From positions 1-13,913 of the forward strand of contig CAKQBM010000034.1 of NCBI GenBank assembly GCA_934216185.1: a DNA stretch of 13,913 nt, given 5' to 3'. This stretch comes from an uncultured Streptococcus sp. Its GTDB lineage: Bacteria > Bacillota > Bacilli > Lactobacillales > Streptococcaceae. Below, piece after piece: positions 5,918 through 13,442 of the stretch (its first letter is position 1; every line of letters begins with the position of its first letter). Position numbers and translations under genes: made by a program. Below the pieces are notes generated by a model. It was not told where the DNA came from. It worked only from the letters and a program-made list of their open reading frames with translations, and ran no database searches.

Positions 5918-6676
5918 ATGTCTGAAACTATCTTAGAAATCAAGGAACTAAAAAAATCCTTCGGAGACAATCCCATCCTCCAAGGACTTTCTCTAGATAT
6001 CAAAAAAGGGGAAGTTGTCGTCATTCTAGGACCCTCTGGTTGTGGGAAAAGTACTCTCCTTCGTTGCCTCAATGGCTTAGAAAGTATTCAAGGTGGAGAT
6101 ATCCTGCTGGACGGTCAGTCTATCGTTGAAAATAAAAAAGACTTTCACCTAGTTCGCCAAAAGATTGGCATGGTCTTTCAAAGTTATGAACTCTTTCCTC
6201 ATCTGGATGTCCTACAAAACCTCATCCTAGGCCCTATCAAAGCTCAGGGAAGAGACAAGAAAGAAGTAACGGAAGAAGCTCTGCAACTACTGGAACGTGT
6301 CGGATTGTTGGATAAACAACATAGCTTTGCTCGTCAATTATCTGGCGGACAGAAGCAACGGGTTGCAATTGTCCGTGCCCTGCTCATGCATCCGGAAATC
6401 ATCCTTTTTGATGAAGTGACTGCTTCGCTGGATCCCGAAATGGTACGTGAAGTTCTTGAACTCATCAATGACTTGGCCCAAGAAGGGCGCACCATGATTC
6501 TAGTAACCCACGAAATGCAGTTTGCCCAAGCCATTGCCGATCGGATTATCTTCCTAGACCAAGGGAAAATCGCTGAAGAAGGAACGGCTCAAGCCTTCTT
6601 TACCAATCCACAGACCAAACGAGCCCAGGAATTTTTAAACGTCTTTGACTTTAGCCAATTTGGCTCATATCTATAA
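5918..6676 (+). CDS. Polar amino-acid ABC transporter ATP-binding protein (GlnQ-like)
   Basis: This cytoplasmic ATPase energises the importer. The 252-residue protein carries all nucleotide-binding motifs: Walker A GPSGCGKST (38-46), Q-loop VFQSYELFPH (86-95), signature LSGGQKQR (141-148), Walker B IILFDE (161-166) followed by VTASLD (167-172), and the H-loop VTHE (196-199). The D-loop region reads DEVTASLD where DEPTSALD is the common form; the change is mild and leaves the catalytic Glu intact. The ATG follows the upstream stop codon with no gap, with GGAGGAAC as ribosome site. Length and motif set match GlnQ/HisP-type ATPases. Confidence 0.95.
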   Translation: MSETILEIKELKKSFGDNPILQGLSLDIKKGEVVVILGPSGCGKSTLLRCLNGLESIQGGDILLDGQSIVENKKDFHLVRQKIGMVFQSYELFPHLDVLQNLILGPIKAQGRDKKEVTEEALQLLERVGLLDKQHSFARQLSGGQKQRVAIVRALLMHPEIILFDEVTASLDPEMVREVLELINDLAQEGRTMILVTHEMQFAQAIADRIIFLDQGKIAEEGTAQAFFTNPQTKRAQEFLNVFDFSQFGSYL

Positions 6677-6687
6677 AGGAGATTCTT

Positions 6688-7554
6688 ATGAAACTACTCA
6701 AACCACTCTTAACTGTTTTGGCACTTGCCTTTGCCCTTATCTTTGTCACAGCTTGTAGCTCAGGTGGAAATGCTGGTTCATCATCTGGTAAAACCACTGC
6801 CAAAGCTCGTACAATTGATGAAATCAAAAAAAGCGGTGAGCTACGAATCGCTGTGTTTGGAGATAAGAAACCTTTTGGTTACGTTGACAATGACGGTTCC
6901 TACAAAGGTTACGATATTGAACTTGGGAACCAATTAGCCCAAGACCTTGGTGTCAAGGTTAAATACGTTTCAGTTGACGCTGCCAACCGTGCTGAATACT
7001 TGATTTCAAACAAGGTGGATATTACTCTTGCCAACTTTACAGTGACTGATGAACGCAAGAAACAAGTTGATTTTGCCCTTCCGTATATGAAAGTTTCTCT
7101 TGGTGTCGTATCACCTAAGACCGGTCTCATTACAGACGTCAAACAACTTGAAGGTAAAACCTTAATTGTCACAAAAGGAACGACTGCTGAGACTTATTTT
7201 GAAAAGAATCATCCAGAAATCAAACTCCAAAAATACGACCAATACAGTGACTCTTACCAAGCTCTTCTTGACGGACGTGGAGATGCCTTTTCAACTGATA
7301 ATACTGAAGTCCTAGCTTGGGCGCTTGAAAACAAAGGATTTGAAGTCGGTATTACTTCCCTCGGTGATCCAGATACCATCGCAGCAGCAGTCCAAAAAGG
7401 CAACCAAGAATTGCTGGACTTCATCAATAAAGATATTGAAAAATTAGGCAAGGAAAACTTCTTCCACAAGGCTTATGAAAAAACACTACACCCAACCTAC
7501 GGTGACGCTGCTAAAGCAGATGACCTTGTTGTTGAGGGCGGAAAAGTTGACTAA
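6688..7554 (+). CDS. Amino-acid-binding lipoprotein of the ABC transporter, CjaA-like
   Basis: This extracellular substrate-binding lipoprotein feeds the permease pair. The 288-residue precursor has a lysine start, a hydrophobic signal (6-20) and lipobox VTAC with Cys23 as the lipidation site, then a Ser/Gly-rich linker and a family 3 solute-binding domain. Recognisable segments are GELRIAVFGDKKPFGYVDNDGSYKGYD, ANRAEYLISNKVDITLANFTVTDERKKQVDFALPY, GTTAETYF and the C-terminal KADDLVVEGGK. From memory these resemble Campylobacter CjaA, a cysteine-binding protein, more than GlnH, so cysteine is a candidate substrate; glutamine or another polar amino acid remains possible. AAAGGAG precedes the ATG; the gene is last in the operon. 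Its TAA touches a BOX element (7554-7703). Confidence 0.92.
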   Translation: MKLLKPLLTVLALAFALIFVTACSSGGNAGSSSGKTTAKARTIDEIKKSGELRIAVFGDKKPFGYVDNDGSYKGYDIELGNQLAQDLGVKVKYVSVDAANRAEYLISNKVDITLANFTVTDERKKQVDFALPYMKVSLGVVSPKTGLITDVKQLEGKTLIVTKGTTAETYFEKNHPEIKLQKYDQYSDSYQALLDGRGDAFSTDNTEVLAWALENKGFEVGITSLGDPDTIAAAVQKGNQELLDFINKDIEKLGKENFFHKAYEKTLHPTYGDAAKADDLVVEGGKVD

Positions 7555-7703
7555 TACTCAATGAAAATCTCTTCAAACCATGTCAACGTCGCCTTGGATT
7601 ATATATGTGACTGACTTCGTCAGTCTTATCTAAAACCTCAAAGCCGTGCTTTGAGCAACCTGCGGCTAGCTTCCTAGTTTGCTCTTTGATTTTCATTGAG
7701 TAT
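7554..7703 (+). repeat. BOX element (boxA-boxB-boxC) abutting the lipoprotein gene
   Basis: The 150-base repeat reads A-B-C on the plus strand: boxA about 7554-7613 (CTCTTCAAACC, then CAACGTCGCCTTG), boxB about 7614-7656 with hairpins ACTGACTTCGTCAGT and CTCAAAGCCGTGCTTTGAG, and boxC 7657-7703 (CCTGCGGCTAGCTTCC, GTTTGCTCTTTG). Its ends are a perfect 16-base inverted repeat, ATACTCAATGAAAATC (7554-7569) and GATTTTCATTGAGTAT (7688-7703); boxA more usually starts ATACTCTTCGAAAATC, as the copy at 1941-2090 nearly does. The first base overlaps the last base of the upstream stop codon. It sits in the 3' untranslated part of the transporter mRNA. Confidence 0.95.
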
Positions 7704-7719
7704 AAGATCCAATAACATT

Positions 7720-7762
7720 ACAAAAAGAAATCAGGTAATCCTAGTGACTACCTGATTTTCTA
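7720..7762. terminator. Bidirectional terminator between the transporter operon and pyrE
   Basis: A 10-bp perfect stem, AAATCAGGTA (7728-7737) with TACCTGATTT (7749-7758), encloses an 11-base loop. T runs follow on both sides (plus: TTTTC then TATGTTTT; minus: TTTCTTTTTG), so it can end both the plus-strand transporter operon and the converging pyrF-pyrE transcript. Confidence 0.85.
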
Positions 7763-7766
7763 TGTT

Positions 7767-8399
7767 TTAAGCATTTTGCCAATTTTCTTGGTCTTCTTTA
7801 AAGCGTTTTAGAAGGTCGAGCCCTTCTGGCGTAATGTAGCCTTCTTCTTGGGCTAGGTGGATGAGTTCACTGTAGTTAGAAAGCGTCACAAGTTTGACAC
7901 CTGCGTCTGCGAAATTCTTATCTGCTTTTGGCAATTGGTAACTGAAAATCGCTACAACTCCAAGCACATCTGCTCCTTCTCGCTTAGCTGCGGCTACGGC
8001 TTCAAGAACAGAACCACCAGTTGAAATGAGGTCTTCAACCACTACCATTTTTTGACCTTGAGCTACGCGACCTTCGATTTGATTACCAGCACCGTGGTCT
8101 TTTGGTTTGCTACGGATGTAGGCAAATGGCAGATTCATCTTGTCAGCAATAATAGCTCCGTGTGGAATCCCTGCTGTCGCAGTTCCTGCAATCACTTCTA
8201 CCTCTGGGAATTCTGCTTTAATAGCTTCTACAAAACCATTTTCAATCAAGGTACGAGTTTCTGGGTAAGCCAATGTTACACGATTGTCAGTATAAATCGG
8301 TGACTTGATTCCAGATGCCCAAGTAAAAGGTTCTTCTGGCTTGAGGTAAACGGCTTGAATTTTCAATAAGTGGCTAGCAATGTCTTTAGCAAGTGTCAT
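7767..8399 (-). CDS. pyrE: Orotate phosphoribosyltransferase
   Basis: PyrE joins orotate and PRPP to form orotidine monophosphate, the fifth step of pyrimidine synthesis. The 210-residue protein has the usual length and shows [16 protein letters not shown] (25-40), the mobile catalytic loop [15 protein letters not shown] (96-110) and the PRPP-binding motif [12 protein letters not shown] (119-130). The ATG has AAAGGAGA upstream. It follows pyrF in the same direction with a 39-base gap and ends just before a bidirectional terminator, so pyrF-pyrE form a two-gene unit whose products catalyse consecutive steps. Control is by the PyrR-type leader ahead of pyrF. Confidence 0.97.
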   Translation of the reverse strand: MTLAKDIASHLLKIQAVYLKPEEPFTWASGIKSPIYTDNRVTLAYPETRTLIENGFVEAIKAEFPEVEVIAGTATAGIPHGAIIADKMNLPFAYIRSKPKDHGAGNQIEGRVAQGQKMVVVEDLISTGGSVLEAVAAAKREGADVLGVVAIFSYQLPKADKNFADAGVKLVTLSNYSELIHLAQEEGYITPEGLDLLKRFKEDQENWQNA

Positions 8400-8438
8400 G
8401 GTCTTCTCCTTTTATTTTTATACTCTATTTCTTTAATT

Positions 8439-9134
8439 CTAGTCTTGGTTCCATTCATCCTTGATGGCATGATAAGCTGCAACAGGATCTTCAGCTTGGG
8501 TAATCGGACGTCCCACTACGATATAGTCACTGCCGATTTGATAAGCATCCGCTGGCGTCATGACTCTTTTTTGGTCCCCAACTGCCGCACCTGCTGGACG
8601 AATACCTGGTGTCAGGCAGATAGAGTTTTGGTTGGTAGCTTCTTTGATGAGTTTGACTTCCTGAGCCGAGCAAACCACACCATCCAAACCGGCTTCAGCA
8701 GTTTTCTTTGAATAGTGAATGACAGATTCTTGAAGACTGGTTTGGATATTTTGAAAGTCTCTCATTTGCTCTTCAGAGGTTGATGTCAACTGAGTGACAG
8801 CTATCAATTTGGCTTGTTTCCCAAGACCTTCACGCGCAGCCTTCATCATTTCTACACCACCAGCCGCATGAACATTGGTCATATCCACACCAAGCTGAGA
8901 CAGGACCTTCATAGCTGATTTGACTGTATTGGGAATGTCATGCAGCTTGAGATCCAAAAAGACACTGTGACCCAGGCCTTTCAAGTAAGACACAATCTCA
9001 GGACCCGTTGCGTAATAAAGCTCCATCCCTACCTTGAGATAAAGGCTTTCTTCTGCTGGGAAAAGAGCTAAAAATTCCTTGACCGCCTCAAAACTAGGAA
9101 AATCAAGAGCAATGACTGGACGATGTTCTCGCAT
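8439..9134 (-). CDS. pyrF: Orotidine 5'-phosphate decarboxylase
   Basis: PyrF decarboxylates orotidine monophosphate to UMP, the last step of de novo pyrimidine nucleotide synthesis. The 231-residue TIM-barrel protein carries VIALDF at the start (7-12), the catalytic charged set D61-x-K63-xx-D66 in [12 protein letters not shown] (59-70), HAAGG (89-93), and the phosphate-binding segments LTPGIRP and VVGRPIT near the C-terminus. Start at the ATG preceded by AAAAGGAGAAACC. It is the first gene after a PyrR-type attenuator and a strong promoter, and is cotranscribed with pyrE. Confidence 0.97.
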   Translation of the reverse strand: MREHRPVIALDFPSFEAVKEFLALFPAEESLYLKVGMELYYATGPEIVSYLKGLGHSVFLDLKLHDIPNTVKSAMKVLSQLGVDMTNVHAAGGVEMMKAAREGLGKQAKLIAVTQLTSTSEEQMRDFQNIQTSLQESVIHYSKKTAEAGLDGVVCSAQEVKLIKEATNQNSICLTPGIRPAGAAVGDQKRVMTPADAYQIGSDYIVVGRPITQAEDPVAAYHAIKDEWNQD

Positions 9135-9187
9135 AGGTTTCTCCTTTTACCTTTGCTAGTGAGAGAGTCTGGGCAACAGAAGCCACG

Positions 9188-9217
9188 AAAAAAGGAACCT
9201 GCCAACAGCAAGGTTCC
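9188..9217 (-). terminator. Intrinsic terminator of the pyrF attenuator
   Basis: On the minus strand GGAACCT (9217-9211) pairs with AGGTTCC (9200-9194), extended by a GC/GC pair past a bulge, and is followed by six T (9193-9188). It stands 54 bases upstream of pyrF, so when formed it stops transcription before the coding region. Confidence 0.9.
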
Positions 9218-9287
9218 ACGAAAAATGGGTAGTCTCCACCCTTTCACCGTCTAACCTTAGCTGCCTCTCTGGACTGCTTTAAAGGTT
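9210..9287 (-). promoter_or_regulatory. PyrR-binding RNA leader / attenuator of pyrFE
   Basis: The leader RNA contains AGTCCAGAGAGGC (9275-9263), which fits the known PyrR-binding loop consensus. Three segments compete. Segment 1, AACCUU (9287-9282), can pair with segment 2, AAGGUU (9258-9253), closing the PyrR-binding hairpin. Segment 2 can instead pair with segment 3, AACCUU (9215-9210), which is the 5' arm of the terminator. PyrR bound with UMP or UTP would hold 1:2 and let the terminator form; without it, 2:3 acts as anti-terminator. A further small hairpin GGGT/ACCC lies between (9241-9227). The mechanism is established for Bacillus; its use here is inferred from the sequence. Confidence 0.92.
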
Positions 9288-9294
9288 TTCTATT

Positions 9295-9323
9295 ATTCTA
9301 TTATTTCTACTAGCACTTGTCAA
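9295..9323 (-). promoter_or_regulatory. Sigma-70 promoter of pyrFE
   Basis: On the minus strand a perfect -35 TTGACA (9323-9318), a 17-base spacer and -10 TAGAAT (9300-9295). Transcription should begin near 9288, exactly where the attenuator's first pairing segment begins. It is the best promoter in the window by consensus. Confidence 0.88.
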
Positions 9324-9366
9324 GTAAAAACATGGCAACTAAAGAGCTATAGAAGAAAAGCTAAAC

Positions 9367-10632
9367 CTAGCGACGCGATGAACGCTGACTTGTTTGATTT
9401 CGATTGCTTTCTTCCTCCAATTTTTTCTTCTCTTCTTCCAATTTATTCTGCTGTTCTTCTAGCCTTTTCTTCTCTTCCTCTTTCTGTTTCTTCTCAGCTT
9501 CCTTAGCCTCTTGTTTGGCTTTTTCCTCAGCCTCCATAATTAATTTATCCGCCACAGTGTAACTGTAAATTCCAGCTTCCATATCGACCACACTTGGTTC
9601 TGACAATTGAGGCTTAATCTTACTGTAATATGGCAATTTCTTACTCATTTCAGATAGAGGAACCAAGATCTCGTCCGAATCATTCATGGTCAATCGAATT
9701 AAATCTGAAGTCACCTTGCTTGGGGCTAGTTCCACTTTTTGGATAGCAGCCTTGAGTTCTGGGCTAATTTGAGTAAGTTCTGACGTAAAGGTTTTGATTT
9801 GTTCGCTGTCATTAAAGAGAACTGATAAATAAGTTTCTGGTAAACTGACCAAGCTCACAGAACTGGTCTCTAGCTGACCGCTGGAAAGAATAGGATAATG
9901 ATTTTCACCAGAAACATAGTAGGCAACAATATCGTATTCCTTGACCTTGATAGTGAACTTGGTTGGAAATTGATAGACAAGTTGAGCTGATTCAACCCAA
10001 TAGTTAGACTTAATTCGCTCTTCATATTTTGCCTTGTCTAGCAGAAGATTAATCGTATAATCCGAATCCTGAATGCCTGAAGCCTGTCGAATATCATCAG
10101 CCGTAGTTTGCACTGTTCCCTCAACACGAATATCCTTCATAGTCGCATAAGGACTGAGTAGGTAGGCAGAGACAATCAATAAAAGCAGACTTGGAAATAA
10201 AATCGTTAGAGCTCGTAAGATATGGATACCAGGAATCTTTGCTTTGACTGGTTTTTCCTTTGCAGGCTTTTTCTCTATTTTTTTATCCCGTTTATCCTCT
10301 TTATCTGTCTTTTTAGACTTTGATTCTTCCTTGGATTCTTCCTTGGATGCTTCTTTTCTGACGTCTTCTGACTCTTCTACTTTTCCCTCAGACTCTTCCT
10401 TAGCTGATTCTGGGTTCTTTGGGTCAGATTCACTCTCTTGGTCTTCAGTTTCATCTGAATCTTCAGATTTTGAAGCCATTCGAGCTTGTCTTTCCTTTTC
10501 CTTCTCCTCAGCTAGGGCCGCCTCTTCTTCAGCCTTCTTTTTTAGATATTCTTGGTTTCGTTTCTGCCATTCTGATAACTCTTTCAATTCTTCGAGGATT
10601 TCTTTGCCCTCATTTTTCTTATCTTTTGACAT
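9367..10632 (-). CDS. divIB: Cell division protein DivIB/FtsQ with long charged N- and C-terminal tails
   Basis: DivIB is a bitopic septum protein that works with DivIC and FtsL. The 421-residue protein has, in order: a cytoplasmic tail of about 135 residues very rich in Lys, Glu and Ser; one membrane segment (about 139-159); a POTRA domain starting TMKDIRVEGTVQTTADDI (about 164-235); the extracellular beta domain (to about 365); and a charged C-terminal tail EAEEKAKQEAKEAEKK...KKLEEE that looks coiled-coil-forming. Long tails are known in pneumococcal DivIB; from memory that protein is a little under 400 residues, so this one seems longer, partly through a 12-base tandem repeat (KEESKEES, about 97-104). 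The ATG has AAGGAAAG upstream. Last gene of murD-murG-divIB; no terminator seen after it. Confidence 0.93.
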   Translation of the reverse strand: MSKDKKNEGKEILEELKELSEWQKRNQEYLKKKAEEEAALAEEKEKERQARMASKSEDSDETEDQESESDPKNPESAKEESEGKVEESEDVRKEASKEESKEESKSKKTDKEDKRDKKIEKKPAKEKPVKAKIPGIHILRALTILFPSLLLLIVSAYLLSPYATMKDIRVEGTVQTTADDIRQASGIQDSDYTINLLLDKAKYEERIKSNYWVESAQLVYQFPTKFTIKVKEYDIVAYYVSGENHYPILSSGQLETSSVSLVSLPETYLSVLFNDSEQIKTFTSELTQISPELKAAIQKVELAPSKVTSDLIRLTMNDSDEILVPLSEMSKKLPYYSKIKPQLSEPSVVDMEAGIYSYTVADKLIMEAEEKAKQEAKEAEKKQKEEEKKRLEEQQNKLEEEKKKLEEESNRNQTSQRSSRR

Positions 10633-10641
10633 TTACTTTCC

Positions 10642-11700
10642 TTATGATAAATCGTTTTTCAATAGTTGATAAAAATCTGCTAGAGATTTCAATTCCTTAG
10701 AAGCCTTCATCTTGGTTTGATAGTCTTCCTTGTTACTTAGTAAGTGAGAAAGCTTCTCTTCCAAACTATCCAAGGTCAAATCGCTCTCTTGAAGCTCTTC
10801 TGCATAGCCTTTTTTTACAAAGTAAGCTGCATTTTCAATCTGGTCTCCACGACTAGCTTCACGACCAAGTGGCACAATAACATGCAATTTTGCCATGGCC
10901 AAGAGCTCAAAAATCGTATTGGCACCACCGCGTGTCACAACAATATCAGCCAATTCCATCAAGGGTTGATAGAGATTGGTCACATAGTCAACACGAAAAA
11001 GATTTTGGCTCAACTCGTTCAGGCTAGAATCTCCAGTTAGATTGATAATATTGTAGCGTTCTGTCAGCTCTTTCTTATAGTCTGTCACCAATTGGTTAAA
11101 GACACGAGCACCTGCAGAACCGCCAACAAACAATACAGTTGGCAATTGGGGATTAAAGTGTGTTTGAATATCCACCAATTCATCGGGCTCTGGAGTTTTT
11201 TGGTCTGAAACCTTGGTCACTGCTCCCACATGCTCGACCTTAGACAAACTTGAAGCTTGCTCAAAGGTTGAATACATCTTAGTCGCAAATTTATAAGCGA
11301 TTTTATTAGCCAAGCCCATAGACAGGTCAGATTCGTGAATAAAGACTGGCACTCCTGACACACGCGCAGCGATAACAGGCGGCACAGAGACAAAACCTCC
11401 CTTTGAAAAAAGGGCCTGTGGACGAAGTCGCAACATGATAAAGAGCGATTGGACAATTCCCCAGCCAACTTTGAAGACGTCCAGCATATTTTGCCAAGAG
11501 AAATAACGACGCAATTTGCCAGTCGCAATGGAATGGAAGGTTACATCTAGACCCGACTTGAGGATTTCTTGGTGTTCAATCCCACACTTATCTCCGATAT
11601 AGTGGACTTCCCAACCATCTTCGATGAACTTGGGCATTAACAAAAGGTTGAGGGTAACGTGTCCAACCGTCCCCCCACCTGTAAAGACAATTTTTTTCAT
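10642..11700 (-). CDS. murG: UDP-GlcNAc:lipid I N-acetylglucosaminyltransferase MurG
   Basis: MurG adds GlcNAc to lipid I to make lipid II at the inner face of the membrane, the last cytoplasmic step of peptidoglycan precursor synthesis. The 352-residue GT-B protein shows the N-terminal glycine loop [12 protein letters not shown] (7-18; the streptococcal variant of GGTGGH), [11 protein letters not shown] (98-108), HESD (122-125), the second glycine loop [12 protein letters not shown] (191-202) and the UDP-GlcNAc-binding segment [14 protein letters not shown] (256-269). Its ATG is one base beyond the murD stop; GGAG lies somewhat far upstream, so coupling to murD is likely. divIB follows after nine bases. 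Confidence 0.97.
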   Translation of the reverse strand: MKKIVFTGGGTVGHVTLNLLLMPKFIEDGWEVHYIGDKCGIEHQEILKSGLDVTFHSIATGKLRRYFSWQNMLDVFKVGWGIVQSLFIMLRLRPQALFSKGGFVSVPPVIAARVSGVPVFIHESDLSMGLANKIAYKFATKMYSTFEQASSLSKVEHVGAVTKVSDQKTPEPDELVDIQTHFNPQLPTVLFVGGSAGARVFNQLVTDYKKELTERYNIINLTGDSSLNELSQNLFRVDYVTNLYQPLMELADIVVTRGGANTIFELLAMAKLHVIVPLGREASRGDQIENAAYFVKKGYAEELQESDLTLDSLEEKLSHLLSNKEDYQTKMKASKELKSLADFYQLLKNDLS

Positions 11701-11701
11701 A

Positions 11702-13054
11702 TTATTCTTTTAACTCCGCTACTGTGTCGATAAAGAGGTCGCCACGTACTTCAAAGTTAGCATACATATCCCAGCTGGCATTGGCAGGACTGAGAAGGAC
11801 TACATCTCCTTGAGTTGCAAGCTCATAGGCCTTGCGGGTCGCATCTGCAATATCAGTCGCATCCACATATGCCACACCAGCCTTGTCTGCTGCCCGTTTG
11901 ACACGTTCTGCAGACTGACCCAGGATGACCATCTTCTTGAGTCCAGTAATGTCTGGAACCAATTCGTCAAACTCATTACCACGGTCTAAACCACCTGCAA
12001 TCAGAATGACCTTGCTGTTGTCAAATCCTGATAAGGCTTTTTGAGTAGCCAAGATATTAGTTGACTTGCTATCATTATAGAACTTAACACCCTTGATTTC
12101 ATCCACAAACTGGAGACGGTGTTTGACACCACCAAAGGCTGAAAGAGTTTCTTTGATGGTTTGGTTATCCACACCACGAAGCTTGGCTACAACAATCGTC
12201 GCAAGGGCATTTTCCACATTGTGGCTACCTGGAACTCCGATTTCATTCGCTGCCATGACTACTTCCCCACGGAAGTAGAGTTGACCATCTTCCAGATAAG
12301 CTCCATCAACCTTTTCCTGTGTTGAAAATGGAACTACAGTAGCTTGTGTTTTAGTAGCCAATTCTTTTGCCAAGTCTTGGTTAAAGTTCAAGACAAGGAA
12401 ATCAGCCGCTGTCATCTTGTTCTGGATATTCCACTTGGCTGCTACATATTCTTCAAAAGAACCATGATAATCGATATGAGTTGGCATGAGGTTGGTAATT
12501 ACTGCAATCTCAGGATGGAATTCTTGAACTCCCATCAGTTGGAAAGAAGAAAGTTCCATGACAAGTGTGTCCTTATCTGTCGCAGTTTGGGCCACTTGAC
12601 TAGCTGGATAGCCGATATTTCCTGATAAAAGACCATGTTGGCCAGCAGCAGTCAAAACGTCCCCAATCATAGTCGTTGTGGTTGTTTTACCGTTCGAACC
12701 TGTGATACCAACAATCGGTGCTTCAGAAATCAAATAAGCCAATTCCACCTCAGTCAAGACTGGAATCCCCTTGGCCAAAGCCTTTTCAATCATGGGATTA
12801 CTGTATGGAATACCTGGATTTTTCACCATAAGGGCAAACTCTTCATCCAAGAGTTCCAAAGGATGGCCACCTGTAATGACCTTGATTCCTTCTTCCAACA
12901 AACTTTGGGCAGCTGGATTGTCCTCGAAAGGTTTCCCATCATTTACTGTCACAATGGCACCTAGCTTGTCCAACAAACGAGCTGCAGATTCACCAGACTT
13001 GGCCAAACCTAAAACAAGGACTTTCTTATTTTTAAATTGATCTATTACTTTCAT
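11702..13054 (-). CDS. murD: UDP-N-acetylmuramoyl-L-alanine:D-glutamate ligase MurD
   Basis: MurD adds D-glutamate to UDP-MurNAc-L-Ala in the cytoplasm, using ATP. The 450-residue protein has the three Mur-ligase regions: an N-terminal Rossmann-type part with LVLGLAKSG (13-21), the central ATPase with the P-loop [12 protein letters not shown] (116-127) and [11 protein letters not shown], and the C-terminal ligase domain with [18 protein letters not shown] and [13 protein letters not shown] with TGGAG upstream. It heads the murD-murG-divIB operon, a conserved arrangement coordinating wall precursor supply with septation. A promoter is visible at 13082-13111. Confidence 0.97.
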   Translation of the reverse strand: MKVIDQFKNKKVLVLGLAKSGESAARLLDKLGAIVTVNDGKPFEDNPAAQSLLEEGIKVITGGHPLELLDEEFALMVKNPGIPYSNPMIEKALAKGIPVLTEVELAYLISEAPIVGITGSNGKTTTTTMIGDVLTAAGQHGLLSGNIGYPASQVAQTATDKDTLVMELSSFQLMGVQEFHPEIAVITNLMPTHIDYHGSFEEYVAAKWNIQNKMTAADFLVLNFNQDLAKELATKTQATVVPFSTQEKVDGAYLEDGQLYFRGEVVMAANEIGVPGSHNVENALATIVVAKLRGVDNQTIKETLSAFGGVKHRLQFVDEIKGVKFYNDSKSTNILATQKALSGFDNSKVILIAGGLDRGNEFDELVPDITGLKKMVILGQSAERVKRAADKAGVAYVDATDIADATRKAYELATQGDVVLLSPANASWDMYANFEVRGDLFIDTVAELKE

Positions 13055-13081
13055 GTCTCGAACTCCATTTCTACTCTTACT

Positions 13082-13111
13082 ATTTTACCATTTTTATGGA
13101 AATAATTCTAA
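13082..13111 (-). promoter_or_regulatory. Probable promoter of murD-murG-divIB
   Basis: On the minus strand TTAGAA (13111-13106), 18 bases, then an extended -10 TGGTAAAAT whose hexamer is at 13087-13082. Transcription would start near 13075, about 20 bases before murD. The -35 box is only a 4 of 6 match; the extended -10 is the stronger evidence. Confidence 0.6.
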
Positions 13112-13144
13112 ACGAAAATGCTCATATTCAGCATTCTAACAAGC

Positions 13145-13170
13145 AAAAAGAGAGTCGAAACTCTCTTTTT
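13145..13170. terminator. Terminator after the small membrane-protein gene
   Basis: AAAAAGAGAGT (13145-13155) and ACTCTCTTTTT (13160-13170) form an 11-bp perfect stem with a CGAA tetraloop, flanked by A and T runs so it can work in both directions. It ends the minus-strand transcript from typA, and its outer base pairs overlap the stop codon of the gene at 13169-13423. Confidence 0.85.
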
Positions 13171-13423
13171 ATCTTCTTTTACTTTGATTCATCGACATAA
13201 GAGTGATATCACGCAAACTAAAGTAGGCTAAGGCCAGCATAGCGATTGCGACAAAGAATTCTGTCGGTAGCTGAAAGATTTGCAGAACAGACAACATGAG
13301 CAAAATCAAGAGTGCTACAAAAGCAAAGACGACAAGGACGATATTAACTGTCCCTTTAATGCTTTCTGGTGTCGCAAATACATAGAGTAGTAATAAGAGG
13401 ATTCCTATGATTAAATAAACCAT
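13169..13423 (-). CDS. Small two-segment membrane protein, DUF3165-like
   Basis: The 84-residue protein is almost entirely hydrophobic: one membrane helix at about 2-17, a short polar break (TPESIKGT), a longer hydrophobic stretch (about 26-46), a second break with LPTEFF, a third hydrophobic region (about 56-68) and a basic C-terminus (NQSKRR). It resembles the streptococcal DUF3165 family as I remember it; no function is known to me. The ATG follows typA by 19 bases with a weak site (AAAGAGA), so it is probably read on the typA transcript and ends at the terminator overlapping its stop codon. Coding is supported by the operon-like spacing and the terminator placement. Confidence 0.75.
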   Translation of the reverse strand: MVYLIIGILLLLLYVFATPESIKGTVNIVLVVFAFVALLILLMLSVLQIFQLPTEFFVAIAMLALAYFSLRDITLMSMNQSKRR

Positions 13424-13442
13424 CTTTATCTCTTTCTAGCTC

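Noticed and set aside
8052..8711. Plus-strand frames opposite pyrE and pyrF
   Set aside because: Shadows of two unmistakable conserved genes on the minus strand.
10244..10669. Long plus-strand reading frame opposite divIB (141 codons, serine and phenylalanine rich)
   Set aside because: It is the mirror of the Lys/Glu/Ser-rich DivIB tail, has no ribosome site and no protein-like composition.
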